Below are positions 55,929 through 64,000 of a DNA stretch of 64,000 bases, piece after piece (the stretch's first letter is position 1; every line of letters begins with the position of its first letter). Made by a program: the position numbers and the translations under genes. Source of the DNA: Colwellia sp. (lineage in GTDB: Bacteria > Pseudomonadota > Gammaproteobacteria > Enterobacterales > Alteromonadaceae). Under the pieces are notes generated by a model, which saw only the letters and a program-made list of their open reading frames with translations, was not told the origin of the DNA and ran no database searches. Location: positions 62,001-126,000 of the forward strand of contig JABSOY010000008.1 in assembly GCA_013215385.1 (NCBI GenBank), given 5' to 3'.

Positions 55929-57656
55929 TTACTCATTGTTAACACTAAGTTGTGGTGATAATGCTTGTGCAAGTTTTACCATGTTAATAAACTCTGCTCG
56001 ATAACCATGTACATCTTTGCCTCTGCCTTGTTGAGCTAAAATAATGATGTTGCTTAGCTCCATTGTAGAAAGATTTACCCCTCCTCGCAATAGTTGTGCA
56101 AAACCCGCAACGGCGGCAGAAAATTGAAAGTTATTACTGGTATCAGCAAGTTTTTTAATTATTTTGTTTTTGTTGATCGCTATTTCAATGAGTTGGCTAT
56201 CTTGCTCTGTTGGTGCTTTGTATCGTAAGCGCAAAAAGGCTAACTCACTGTTGTTACCTGTTAGCGGCTTATTATTACGCTGGTAACGTAACGGATCGTT
56301 TGCCTTATTCGAGCTGCTGGTTAAACTGACTTCGTAAATAGCGGTAACCGTATGACCTGCGCCAATGTCTCCAGCATCCACGTTGTCGTTATTAAAATCT
56401 TCTCGGTTCAACGTACGTGTTTCATAGCCAATCAGTCGATATTCACTGACTAATTGCGGGTTAAATTCAACTTGAACTTTAACGTCTTTGGCAATGGTTA
56501 CCAAAGTTGATGACAGCTCTGCTACTAATACTTTTCGTGCTTCATTTAAGTTATCAATATAATAGGCATTACCGTTACCATTTTGAGCAAGTTGTTGCAT
56601 TAATTCATCATTATAATTTCCACTACCAAAACCAAGGATACTTAAATCAATACCTAAATTTCGTTTGCTTTCAATCAGATTTTTTAATGCTTGGTTATTG
56701 GTTGTGCCGACATTAAAATCGCCATCGGTTGCCAGCATGATGCGATTAATGCCATCTTTGATAAATGATTGCTGAGCTAATCTATAAGCGGCTTCAATAC
56801 CTTCTCCGCCGTTAGTGGAACCACCCGCTGAAAGCTGCGCTAACGCGTCAATAATTGCTTGTTTGTTATCACCTTTTGTTGGTTTTAATACCGTACCCGC
56901 TGCGCCCGCATAAACGACGATAGCGACACTATCTTGTTGGGTAAGCTGATTGGTGAGCATTTTTAAGGCATTCTTTAACAGACCCATTTTGTTGGCTTGA
57001 TTCATAGAACCTGAAACATCAATAAGAAAAACTAAATTAGCCGCAGGTCGACTGTCTGCCGACATTGCTTTACCTTTAATCCCGATATGCAGTAAATGTT
57101 TGTCCGCATTATAAGGACTTGGTCCTATTTCGCTATAAACAGAAAAAGGTTGTTCGGTGGGGGCAGGATAATCATAAGAAAAGTAATTAATTAATTCTTC
57201 AACTCGCACAGCGTCATGTTGAGGTAAAACACCTTGATTAAGAATACGCCTTATATTGCTATAAGACGCTGTATCGACATCAACTGAAAAGGTTGATATC
57301 GGTTGTTCATTGACCACTAATACACCATTATTTTTTCTATGATCATATTTTTCATTGTTGGTTTTTTCTAAAGAGTTAGCGGGTGGCATGGTAAACATTT
57401 TTGTCGGACTTTTAACTTGATGGTATGCCATCCCTTTGTAACTTATCGCACGAGCTACTCGCGAATTCTCTTGAACTTGGCTTAATCTTTTATGCACGAG
57501 TACTTGCTCAACCGCAGGCTCAGCTAGACTAATTTCATGTAAAACTTTTATCTCTGCGTTATGATCAGCTTGCTCTTTTTTTTCGGAAGCTTCTTGAACA
57601 CAGCCCGCTATAAATAAAGCAGTGGTGATTAATGATATAGAAAATATTTTTTTCAT
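55929..57656 (-). CDS. YfbK-like von Willebrand factor A lipoprotein
   Basis: A 575-residue protein with a lipoprotein signal (IFSISLITTALFIAGCVQEA). The conserved YfbK N-terminal segment PISTFSVDVDTASYSNIRRI is near residue 120, and the vWA domain from about residue 205 has a complete MIDAS motif (FLIDVSGSMNQANK). The C-terminal part matches DUF3520, the usual partner in this group. The start at 57656 (MKKIFSIS) fits the signal peptide; an upstream TTG/ATG frame adds 11 residues. Its stop abuts the ECF sigma gene, so both should be one transcript. Confidence 0.9.
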   Translation of the reverse strand: MKKIFSISLITTALFIAGCVQEASEKKEQADHNAEIKVLHEISLAEPAVEQVLVHKRLSQVQENSRVARAISYKGMAYHQVKSPTKMFTMPPANSLEKTNNEKYDHRKNNGVLVVNEQPISTFSVDVDTASYSNIRRILNQGVLPQHDAVRVEELINYFSYDYPAPTEQPFSVYSEIGPSPYNADKHLLHIGIKGKAMSADSRPAANLVFLIDVSGSMNQANKMGLLKNALKMLTNQLTQQDSVAIVVYAGAAGTVLKPTKGDNKQAIIDALAQLSAGGSTNGGEGIEAAYRLAQQSFIKDGINRIMLATDGDFNVGTTNNQALKNLIESKRNLGIDLSILGFGSGNYNDELMQQLAQNGNGNAYYIDNLNEARKVLVAELSSTLVTIAKDVKVQVEFNPQLVSEYRLIGYETRTLNREDFNNDNVDAGDIGAGHTVTAIYEVSLTSSSNKANDPLRYQRNNKPLTGNNSELAFLRLRYKAPTEQDSQLIEIAINKNKIIKKLADTSNNFQFSAAVAGFAQLLRGGVNLSTMELSNIIILAQQGRGKDVHGYRAEFINMVKLAQALSPQLSVNNE

Positions 57657-57755
57657 ATTCTTCTCGCTTGATGAGTTTTTTGAAAGCATGTATAGAGTTA
57701 AACGAGTAAGTAATAAAAAAGGGTTAATTAATTTTTATTTAATGTGTTTATTTAA

Positions 57756-57784
57756 TTGACCGACCGGTCTGCGAAAACTAGAAT
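57756..57784 (+). promoter_or_regulatory. tetR promoter overlapped by TetR operator
   Basis: TTGACC (57756-57761), 17 bases, then TAGAAT (57779-57784) is a good sigma-70 promoter. The operator half TGACC-N-ACCGGT (57757-57768) begins in the -35 and covers the spacer, so bound repressor would block it. The second half of this copy is degenerate. Confidence 0.65.
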
Positions 57785-57816
57785 TAAGCGACTTATCTCT
57801 CTAAATTGTAGTTTTA

Positions 57817-58410
57817 ATGGTATTAACACGAAAAGAAACGGCACAAGCCACAAGAAATAAAATAATTACCGCGGCCTTTGTTATTGTTGGTGAAGAAAGT
57901 TTTGCAGGTTTAACCAGTAATAAGCTTGTTAACGTTGCAGGCATCGCGAAGGGAACCTTATATCATCACTTTAATAGTTTGGATGATGTCGTGTGTGCAA
58001 TGATGCAGAAAGTTATTGATGAATTTATGCAAAATACTCCCATTGAGCAGTTCGACACTATGGCTGATTATCTTGCGGCTTTAGGGGATTATCAAATTAA
58101 CACTCTAGTAGAAGATAAGGTCATGATGAATGTTTTTTATGGATTTCTGCCTAAAGGAATTCATGAGGAAAAATACCAACTGCTTTGTCAGCAATTACTT
58201 GAGGGAGCCTGTGGGCAATTAGTACCTGCTATTGAAAACTTTTATGGTGCAAATATCACCACAGAAAAAATTGAAAGAACGATTAGAATGATAGATGTTT
58301 TTTGCATTGGTTTTAATTTTCATCTTAAAGTTTTTAATGATAAACAGGCTTATAAAAACCTATGGCAAGATTTTAGTATGCTGCTCATTCATTATTTACA
58401 GAGTGAGTAG
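57817..58410 (+). CDS. TetR/AcrR-family transcriptional regulator
   Basis: A 197-residue repressor. The N-terminal helix-turn-helix domain reads ATRNKIITAAFVIVGEESFA, then LTSNKLVNVAGIAKGTLYHH, then FNSLDDVVCAMM. The rest is a helical ligand-binding and dimer domain. It sits just before an RND adaptor and pump on the same strand, 149 bases away. Matching operators precede this gene and the pump genes, so it most likely represses both. The inducer is unknown. Confidence 0.92.
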   Translation: MVLTRKETAQATRNKIITAAFVIVGEESFAGLTSNKLVNVAGIAKGTLYHHFNSLDDVVCAMMQKVIDEFMQNTPIEQFDTMADYLAALGDYQINTLVEDKVMMNVFYGFLPKGIHEEKYQLLCQQLLEGACGQLVPAIENFYGANITTEKIERTIRMIDVFCIGFNFHLKVFNDKQAYKNLWQDFSMLLIHYLQSE

Positions 58411-58464
58411 CGGAGCAAGCGAATTATTTAGAGCAGCGCTGTATATTTACTTTTATAAGTTTGG

Positions 58465-58492
58465 TGACCAACCGGTCGGTCAATGGTATGAT
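58465..58492 (+). promoter_or_regulatory. Efflux-operon operator with extended -10 promoter
   Basis: TGACCAACCGGTCGGTCA (58465-58482) is a near-perfect 18-bp palindrome. It shares TTGACCGACCGGT (13 bases, opposite strand) with the site before the TetR gene. It is followed by an extended -10, TGGTATGAT (58484-58492). A bound repressor would cover the -35 area. Confidence 0.65.
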
Positions 58493-58558
58493 TCCTTATC
58501 TTTTATAAACTAGTACTAGTTTTAAAACATAACTTTATCTGTAATAGGGAAATTAAAC

Positions 58559-59623
58559 GTGAAAACCACTGGTACAATTCTATCTTCAATCTTATTTTCT
58601 ACTTCGATATTAACCGTTTCATTGCTAAGCACTTCTGTGCATGCGCAGAAGCATGTTTCGATTCAAACAGCAGAGTCATTAATTATTTTTCCTGAACGCA
58701 ATGCATCAGCGCAAGTTGTGGCTTTAAATAAAAGTAAAGTCCCGGCTGAAATATCCGCGCTGTTAAAAAAGTTAGTGGTGAATGTCGGCGATGAAGTGCA
58801 GCAAGGGCAGTTATTAGCGCAACTTGATTGTTATAATACCCAGTTACTTTTTTCTGTAGAACAAGCACAACTCAAAGTCTTAGCTAGCCAATTAGCCTTT
58901 GCTCAACGCGAACTTAATAGAGGTAATAAATTAGCCAAACAAAATAACATTGGCGAAGTGGAACTTGATCGTCGACAAACAAAGATTACAGAAATACAAG
59001 CGCAAACCTTAGCTCAGCAGTCACGATTTTATTTGGCGGAAAAAAATGTTAGTCGTTGCCAAATTCATGCCCCTTTTTCGGGTATTGTTACTAAGCGGCA
59101 TGCGGCTGAAGGCGAAATGCTGGTAACAGGACAATCAGTGGTAGAATTATTACAACTGAATGATTTACAAGTATCAGCGAAAGTATCTTTAAATGATCAA
59201 ATCAGTTTTCTGGCGGCAAGTCGTTATATATTTTCGGTAGATAAACAAACTTATCCGCTCGCTTTACGCACACTTATTCCTTTGATTGAAAAAAACACCC
59301 GCAGTCGAGAAGCACGATTTAATTTCGTAGAACAAAGCGCGGTTGTAGGGAGTTCAGGACGATTACGTTGGCTTAGTGCTCAAGCACATTTACCTGCACA
59401 TTTATTACAATCGCGACAAGGTAAAAAAGGTTTCTTTATTTTTAATGAGCAACGAGCTCAATTTATTCCGGTAGATTCAGCAGAAGAAGGACGACCCGTT
59501 CCTTATACTTTGGACAAAAAACAATTACTTATTATTGAAGGTCGACTTGGCTTACTTGACGGTGAAAAAGTATCGTTGATGAAGCAAACTATAGTCACAA
59601 ATACTTTACGTAATAGCCAATAG
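58559..59623 (+). CDS. RND efflux periplasmic adaptor subunit (membrane fusion protein)
   Basis: A 354-residue HlyD-type adaptor. A signal peptide (ILFSTSILTVSLLSTSVHA) precedes the biotinyl-lipoyl-like half VNVGDEVQQGQLLAQLDC near residue 76. A short helical hairpin follows (about 100-150), then the second lipoyl half IHAPFSGIVTKRHAAEGEML near residue 170. The start is GTG with an AGGGAAATT ribosome site. The pump gene follows after 12 bases. It links the inner-membrane pump to an outer-membrane channel that is not encoded here. Confidence 0.9.
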   Translation: MKTTGTILSSILFSTSILTVSLLSTSVHAQKHVSIQTAESLIIFPERNASAQVVALNKSKVPAEISALLKKLVVNVGDEVQQGQLLAQLDCYNTQLLFSVEQAQLKVLASQLAFAQRELNRGNKLAKQNNIGEVELDRRQTKITEIQAQTLAQQSRFYLAEKNVSRCQIHAPFSGIVTKRHAAEGEMLVTGQSVVELLQLNDLQVSAKVSLNDQISFLAASRYIFSVDKQTYPLALRTLIPLIEKNTRSREARFNFVEQSAVVGSSGRLRWLSAQAHLPAHLLQSRQGKKGFFIFNEQRAQFIPVDSAEEGRPVPYTLDKKQLLIIEGRLGLLDGEKVSLMKQTIVTNTLRNSQ

Positions 59624-59635
59624 GAGGTTTTGAAT

Positions 59636-62600
59636 ATGTGGTTACGTAATCTGATTCAAAACCATGTTTTAACTAATTTAGCGTTTGTACTTATTTTGGT
59701 TATGGGGGTGATTGTTTATCAACAATTACCGCGAGAGCAAGACCCCTCAATCAACTTTAACTGGGTACAAATCACCACTTTTTTACCCGGTGCGTCAGCG
59801 CGTGATGTCGAACAAAAAATTACTGATGTCATTGAAGAGTCGTTAGAGCGTATACAAGATATAAAGTTTGTTTCTAGTTCAAGTCGAGAGGGCTTGTCGA
59901 GTATAACGGTCAGGTTTAACGACATAGATGAGCAAAAATTTACCAAGCGAATGGCCGATTTACGCAGGGAAATTAGTAATGTTGAAGACCGACTACCAGC
60001 TCAAGTTGAAAGCCCTTATATTGTTGAATTAACATCAGCCAATGCTTTTCCAACGGCATCAGTTGTGGTTTCAGGCCCTGCTGATGATGAAAACTTACGT
60101 CGTCAAGCTAGGGCATTAGAGAAGGACTTAGCCCGAATTCCAGGGGTTGATCGTGTGCAATCAACCGGTCAACGAGCGCCAGAATTACAAGTACAGTTTG
60201 ACATTGAAAGAATTCAAAATTTAGGGATTAGCCCAGTTGACATTGCAAACAGTATTCGTGAATTTTTTGTGGATACCTCTGCGGGTAGTGCACGTATCGC
60301 CAATGACCAATGGTTGATCAGAATTCAAGGAACGACTACCGATCCAGAAGTCTTAGCTCAACTACCTATTTTAACTCAAAAAGAACAATATGATGGTACT
60401 GAACTACGTTTAAAAGATATCGCTAAAGTAGTACGTGCTCGTGAAAAAGCCGATCGATTAGTGAGCTTTCAAGGCCAGCCAGCCGTGCTCTTTGTTATTA
60501 TGAAACAAGATCATAGTAATACACTTGAGTTGGTTGAACGAATTAATCAATTCGTCTTGAACAAAAATAAAACCGAAGAACAGCTTGGCGTAAAGTTTAC
60601 GCTGGTCGATGACCAAACGTTAAATACACGTAGTGCACTTAATACCATGCAAACGAATGCGGTACTTGGTTTGGTGCTCGTTTTCTTTGTTACCTGGTTA
60701 TTTTTAGGTGGCCGCATCAGCTTATTGGTGACTATCGGTATTCCTTTCACACTTGCGGGCACTTTTATTGTTTTGCAAATGCTTGGACAAACGCTTAATA
60801 CTTCGGTGTTATTAGCTATTGTGATCGCGCTTGGCATGCTTGTTGACGATGCAGTGGTGGTGGTAGATTCTATTTACACTAAATTACGCCAAGGGTTGCG
60901 AGGCGTAGATGCCGCATGGGCAGGGCTTAACGAGGTTATTCGTCCGGTAACGGCATCGGTATTAACTACCATGGCCGCATTTTTACCCTTAATGTTATTA
61001 CCGGGTTTTTTGGGTAAATTTATGATGGTTATTCCTTTGGTGGTAACTGTTGCCTTAGCTATCAGTTTAATTGAAGCCTATTGGATGTTACCTGGGCATA
61101 TTACCGCCGCTAAAATAAACTTTGATCAACCCAGTAAATTTGATGTAAAGCGTCAAAAAGCTATTCGACGACTAAAAGTTAGGTATGGTTTTACCTTAAT
61201 TAAAGTGATGCGTCATCCTAAAAAGACATTATTTGCCTTATTCTTGTTGTTATCTTCAGCAATTACCGTGGTGCATCAAGGCCTTATTCGTATAGATTTT
61301 TTTGCTGCTGACACGATTCGTTTGTTTTATATTAATGTTGAAATGCCCACGACAAGTTCAATTAATGAAACCATGAAAAAGGTAATACAAATTGAACAAG
61401 TGGCGAATGAAGTGCTCAATGAGGACGATTCCCGTTCTGTGGTCAGTTATGCGGGGCAAATGTTTACAGAGATAGCACCAAAATTTGGTGATCACTTAGG
61501 ACAAGTAATGGTCAGTCTTAAACCTAGAACTGGTGATATGCGTACCGTTGAACAGTTAATTGAAGAAACACGCATCGCGGTTGAAAATAGTATTATAGGC
61601 GCTAGTAATATTTCATTTTTGAAACTTTCAGGAGGACCTCCTGTGAGTAAACCCATTAATGTAAAAGTGCGCGGTGATGATTATGCAGAACTTAGGCAAG
61701 CAACCGATAAGTTAAGCACCTTCTTAAATGCTGATGATCGTTTTCGTGACATCAGCGATGATGATAGCCAAGGTCGCTTTGGTTTAAACTTAACCTTAAA
61801 TAGTGATGCGATTAATCGATTAGGTATTCAGCCCTCAGACGTACAACGTACCATTAAAATGTTGGTAGATGGTGAAATTGCCAGTTATGTTCAACATAAG
61901 GGCGACAGAGTGGCGATACGAGTGAAGTCGAGCGCAGCAGTCACCAATCAATTTGATGATATCGAAGCTTTATTGCAAATATCAATGCCAACACGCAGCG
62001 GCGAGACTGTCTTACTTCGTGATTTAGTTAACATCAATACCATACAAGTGAAAAATAACCTTAGGCACTATAACTTTAAAAGAACCATTTCACTGGAAGC
62101 TGATATTGATAAGCTTCGAATCGACACAGTTGCAGCCAATAAACTCATTCAAGATTACTGGCCAACGATTGCTGAAGAATTTCCTAACGTCAGTTTAGAT
62201 TTTTCTGGCGAGTTAGATGATATTCAAGAAAGCCTTGATGCAATTGGCGTTTTATTCTTATTTGGACTTGGTTTAATGTATCTTATTTTGAGCACCCAGT
62301 TTCAGAGTTATTTTCAACCATTAATGATCTTGATGACCGTACCTATGGCTTTTGTCGGTGTGGTAATAGGCTTGCTTGTTTCCGGGGACCCGCTAAGTTT
62401 ATTCACTATGTATGGCATTGTTGCCTTAGCAGGTATCGCGGTGAACTCTTCTATTATGTTGATCTCAACCGCGAATAATAACTTGGCAAAAGGCATGAGC
62501 TTAATTCATGCCATATTTTATGCAGGCCGCCGCCGGGTTTTACCTATTTTAATTACCACATTAACCACGGTTGCTGGTTTGTTTTCATTGGCATCAGGCT

Positions 62601-62833
62601 TAGGTGGCCATTCACTGATTTGGTCTCCGGTCGCTACATCAATAGTGTGGGGATTAATATTTTCGTCAATGTTAACGTTATTTGTTATTCCAACCCTGTA
62701 TCAAATGGTGATGCAGCGTACGTATACAAAACGTCGAAAAGATCAGGAAATCAACATCAATGCTAGTGACAATCTAAACGAAATCGTAAATATCACATCG
62801 ATTACAGAAATTAAAAAGAGTGTTACTAAGTAA
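59636..62833 (+). CDS. RND-family efflux transporter permease
   Basis: A 1065-residue inner-membrane proton-driven pump of the HAE/AcrB-like type. The start MWLRNLIQNHVLTNLAFVLI has an AGGAGG ribosome site 7 bases before the ATG. The frame shows 12 expected membrane segments with two large periplasmic loops. The proton-relay aspartates are in ALGMLVDDAVVVVDSIYTKL near residue 400. The C-terminal half has the matching LAGIAVNSSIMLIS segment. No TolC-type gene is in the operon. The substrate is unknown. Confidence 0.93.
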   Translation: MWLRNLIQNHVLTNLAFVLILVMGVIVYQQLPREQDPSINFNWVQITTFLPGASARDVEQKITDVIEESLERIQDIKFVSSSSREGLSSITVRFNDIDEQKFTKRMADLRREISNVEDRLPAQVESPYIVELTSANAFPTASVVVSGPADDENLRRQARALEKDLARIPGVDRVQSTGQRAPELQVQFDIERIQNLGISPVDIANSIREFFVDTSAGSARIANDQWLIRIQGTTTDPEVLAQLPILTQKEQYDGTELRLKDIAKVVRAREKADRLVSFQGQPAVLFVIMKQDHSNTLELVERINQFVLNKNKTEEQLGVKFTLVDDQTLNTRSALNTMQTNAVLGLVLVFFVTWLFLGGRISLLVTIGIPFTLAGTFIVLQMLGQTLNTSVLLAIVIALGMLVDDAVVVVDSIYTKLRQGLRGVDAAWAGLNEVIRPVTASVLTTMAAFLPLMLLPGFLGKFMMVIPLVVTVALAISLIEAYWMLPGHITAAKINFDQPSKFDVKRQKAIRRLKVRYGFTLIKVMRHPKKTLFALFLLLSSAITVVHQGLIRIDFFAADTIRLFYINVEMPTTSSINETMKKVIQIEQVANEVLNEDDSRSVVSYAGQMFTEIAPKFGDHLGQVMVSLKPRTGDMRTVEQLIEETRIAVENSIIGASNISFLKLSGGPPVSKPINVKVRGDDYAELRQATDKLSTFLNADDRFRDISDDDSQGRFGLNLTLNSDAINRLGIQPSDVQRTIKMLVDGEIASYVQHKGDRVAIRVKSSAAVTNQFDDIEALLQISMPTRSGETVLLRDLVNINTIQVKNNLRHYNFKRTISLEADIDKLRIDTVAANKLIQDYWPTIAEEFPNVSLDFSGELDDIQESLDAIGVLFLFGLGLMYLILSTQFQSYFQPLMILMTVPMAFVGVVIGLLVSGDPLSLFTMYGIVALAGIAVNSSIMLISTANNNLAKGMSLIHAIFYAGRRRVLPILITTLTTVAGLFSLASGLGGHSLIWSPVATSIVWGLIFSSMLTLFVIPTLYQMVMQRTYTKRRKDQEININASDNLNEIVNITSITEIKKSVTK

Positions 62834-62952
62834 TATTAATCAAAGAGGCAGTGTATCGTTGGTATCGATACGCTGAATTTTTTTAATATTTATACTTGAG
62901 ATTGAATTTGGGGATTTTGATATTTGAAATTTTAAAGGCAGTGTTGCTAAAT

Positions 62953-63693
62953 TTATTTACCTTGAAAGTAGCGATGAAGAATAGTTTGAATTTCCCCCGT
63001 AGCTTTTAAGTGAGTCACCGTTTTTCTCAATGTTTGACGAGTCGTGATTAACACTTCTTTTGAGCAAACTAATTGAACTTCACCTATCAATAGGATAATA
63101 GCAGGAGCCAAGTCTTTGTTGGTCATGCCGATACTTTTTGCTATTAATTTTAGACTGTCTATTGCCCCTGCTACGGCATCAACTCTACCGACTTTTAGCA
63201 TCTGCATAGCATTGATGTACTTGGGCGGAAATACTTTATCAATGCTTTTGTCATTATGAAATACTTTATCGAATTGAACGCCTAGAGGAACCGCGACGAT
63301 TTTTCCTTGCAAACTTTTGTAGTCAGTAATACCGCGACCAATTCTTGGTAAAATGCCTGCCTTTAATGAATAACCAATCGGGGTGATAAAATCTAGCACA
63401 TTACCAATATCAGGAGTGTCGGCTACCAGTGAGCACGTGGGGCTACCCGATAACATTGTTATTAATAAGCGTTTAGATGGAATGATAGTGTTCTTTTCAC
63501 CAATGCCGCTAGCCTGCATAATGGTATTCATTATTTCAAATAATATGCCGGTATCTTTGCCATCTTTATCTTTATAACCATAGGGGGCTTGATCCATGGT
63601 TAACATGGTAATATTAGCTTGGAGGGGGGCTGACTCGGAGACTGTTGATAAAATTATTGTGCAAACAGTTAGCCGTTTTAATAAGGATATCAA
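62953..63693 (-). CDS. Periplasmic solute-binding-like protein (SBP family 3)
   Basis: A 246-residue exported protein with a signal peptide near the start (LLKRLTVCTIILSTVSESAP). The mature part begins ITMLTMDQAPYGYKDKDGKD and carries GILFEIMNTIMQASG, the family 3 amino-acid-binding pattern. It has no membrane-anchor domain after the fold, so it is not a histidine kinase. No ABC permease genes are next to it. A second copy lies just upstream on the same strand. Confidence 0.85.
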   Translation of the reverse strand: MISLLKRLTVCTIILSTVSESAPLQANITMLTMDQAPYGYKDKDGKDTGILFEIMNTIMQASGIGEKNTIIPSKRLLITMLSGSPTCSLVADTPDIGNVLDFITPIGYSLKAGILPRIGRGITDYKSLQGKIVAVPLGVQFDKVFHNDKSIDKVFPPKYINAMQMLKVGRVDAVAGAIDSLKLIAKSIGMTNKDLAPAIILLIGEVQLVCSKEVLITTRQTLRKTVTHLKATGEIQTILHRYFQGK

Positions 63694-63823
63694 TTTAATT
63701 CGGTGTCTCCTCCAATAACATATTTATTATATTAACCTTTCGTTAAGCATAGTCAATTGACTTGGAGAGTCTTTATTGTTTTTGCACAGTAGTGGGTAGT
63801 ATTAATTAACAATGTTTCTAATT

Positions 63824-64000
63824 TTAATTATTTTCAAGGTAACGATTAAGAATAGTTTGGATTTCTCCCGTCGCTTTCAAGTGTTCAACCGTTTCCTTTA
63901 ATTTTTGACGAGTCGTTTTTAATATTTCTTTTGAACAGATTAAATACATTTTATTTTGCGTTAAGATAATAGGCGCTGCTAAGTCTTTATTTTGCATGCC
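63824..64000 (-). CDS. Second solute-binding-like protein (3' end only, window edge)
   Basis: The last 58 codons of a gene cut by the window edge. Segments such as CSKEILKTTRQKLKETVEHL and KATGEIQTILNRYLENN align with the C-terminus of the protein at 62953-63693, with about 60 percent identity by eye. So the two are tandem paralogues. The N-terminal part lies outside the window, so nothing more can be said about its length or signal peptide. Confidence 0.8.
   Translation of the reverse strand, partial: GMQNKDLAAPIILTQNKMYLICSKEILKTTRQKLKETVEHLKATGEIQTILNRYLENN

Overview
The window looks like chromosomal DNA of a marine gammaproteobacterium of the Alteromonadales, most likely near Colwellia or Thalassotalea. 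This is an inference from the low GC content, the set of housekeeping genes, a large Oar-type TonB receptor and a PEP-CTERM system. Nothing resembles a prophage, integron, CRISPR array, rRNA or tRNA, so it is mostly ordinary core chromosome with some accessory loci.

Layout. 0.1-4.7 kb: the macromolecular-synthesis operon rpsU-yqeY-dnaG-rpoD (minus strand), divergent from tsaD. 6-10 kb: plsY, folB-folK, uppP and an acyl-CoA dehydrogenase. 10-19 kb: an AraC-type regulator, a GNAT enzyme, a small alpha-helical protein, a CnoX-like chaperedoxin, msrA behind a likely MetJ operator, a DUF3083-like protein, a TPR-GGDEF protein, a DUF3820 protein, the small gene rmf, a 103-bp tandem repeat and ung. 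19-24.4 kb: the thr operon (thrA-thrB-thrC) with a readable leader peptide and attenuator. 24.4-26.4 kb: a three-gene signalling operon (receiver, CheC-like, PAS-GGDEF). 26.5-31.7 kb: a 31-residue membrane protein, a YgjP-type metallopeptidase, yebG with a LexA box, dbpA, an alpha/beta hydrolase and moeA. 31.9-39.1 kb: a molybdenum-cofactor riboswitch, then moaA, mobA, moaB, moaC, moaD, moaE, modABC and moeB, so molybdate import, pterin synthesis and cofactor maturation are encoded together. 39.3-45.1 kb: an Oar-like TonB receptor and a DUF885 peptidase lipoprotein, separated by 0.96 kb. 45.5-52.7 kb: two PEP-CTERM proteins and the TPR protein PrsT, with a GNAT enzyme and an FAD oxidoreductase in between. 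52.9-57.7 kb: a vWA lipoprotein, an ECF sigma factor, a membrane protein in the anti-sigma position and a DUF945/YdgA-like protein. 57.8-62.8 kb: a TetR regulator and an RND efflux adaptor-pump pair. 62.9-64 kb: two tandem periplasmic solute-binding-like proteins, the second cut by the window edge.

The most interesting signal is regulatory. Both PEP-CTERM genes have a -24/-12 (sigma-54) promoter with exact GG-N10-GC spacing. Each also has the same upstream element, TGTC-N6-TTTTACA, 63-65 bases before the -24 GG. This points to a shared enhancer-binding activator, and PrsR of the PEP-CTERM system is the obvious candidate, although it is not encoded here. Other readable control sites are a TetR operator pair, a TGTTACA-type operator array before the TonB receptor, a tandem met box at msrA, the LexA box at yebG, the thr attenuator and the Moco riboswitch. 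No search or folding program was available; all family names come from reading motifs.
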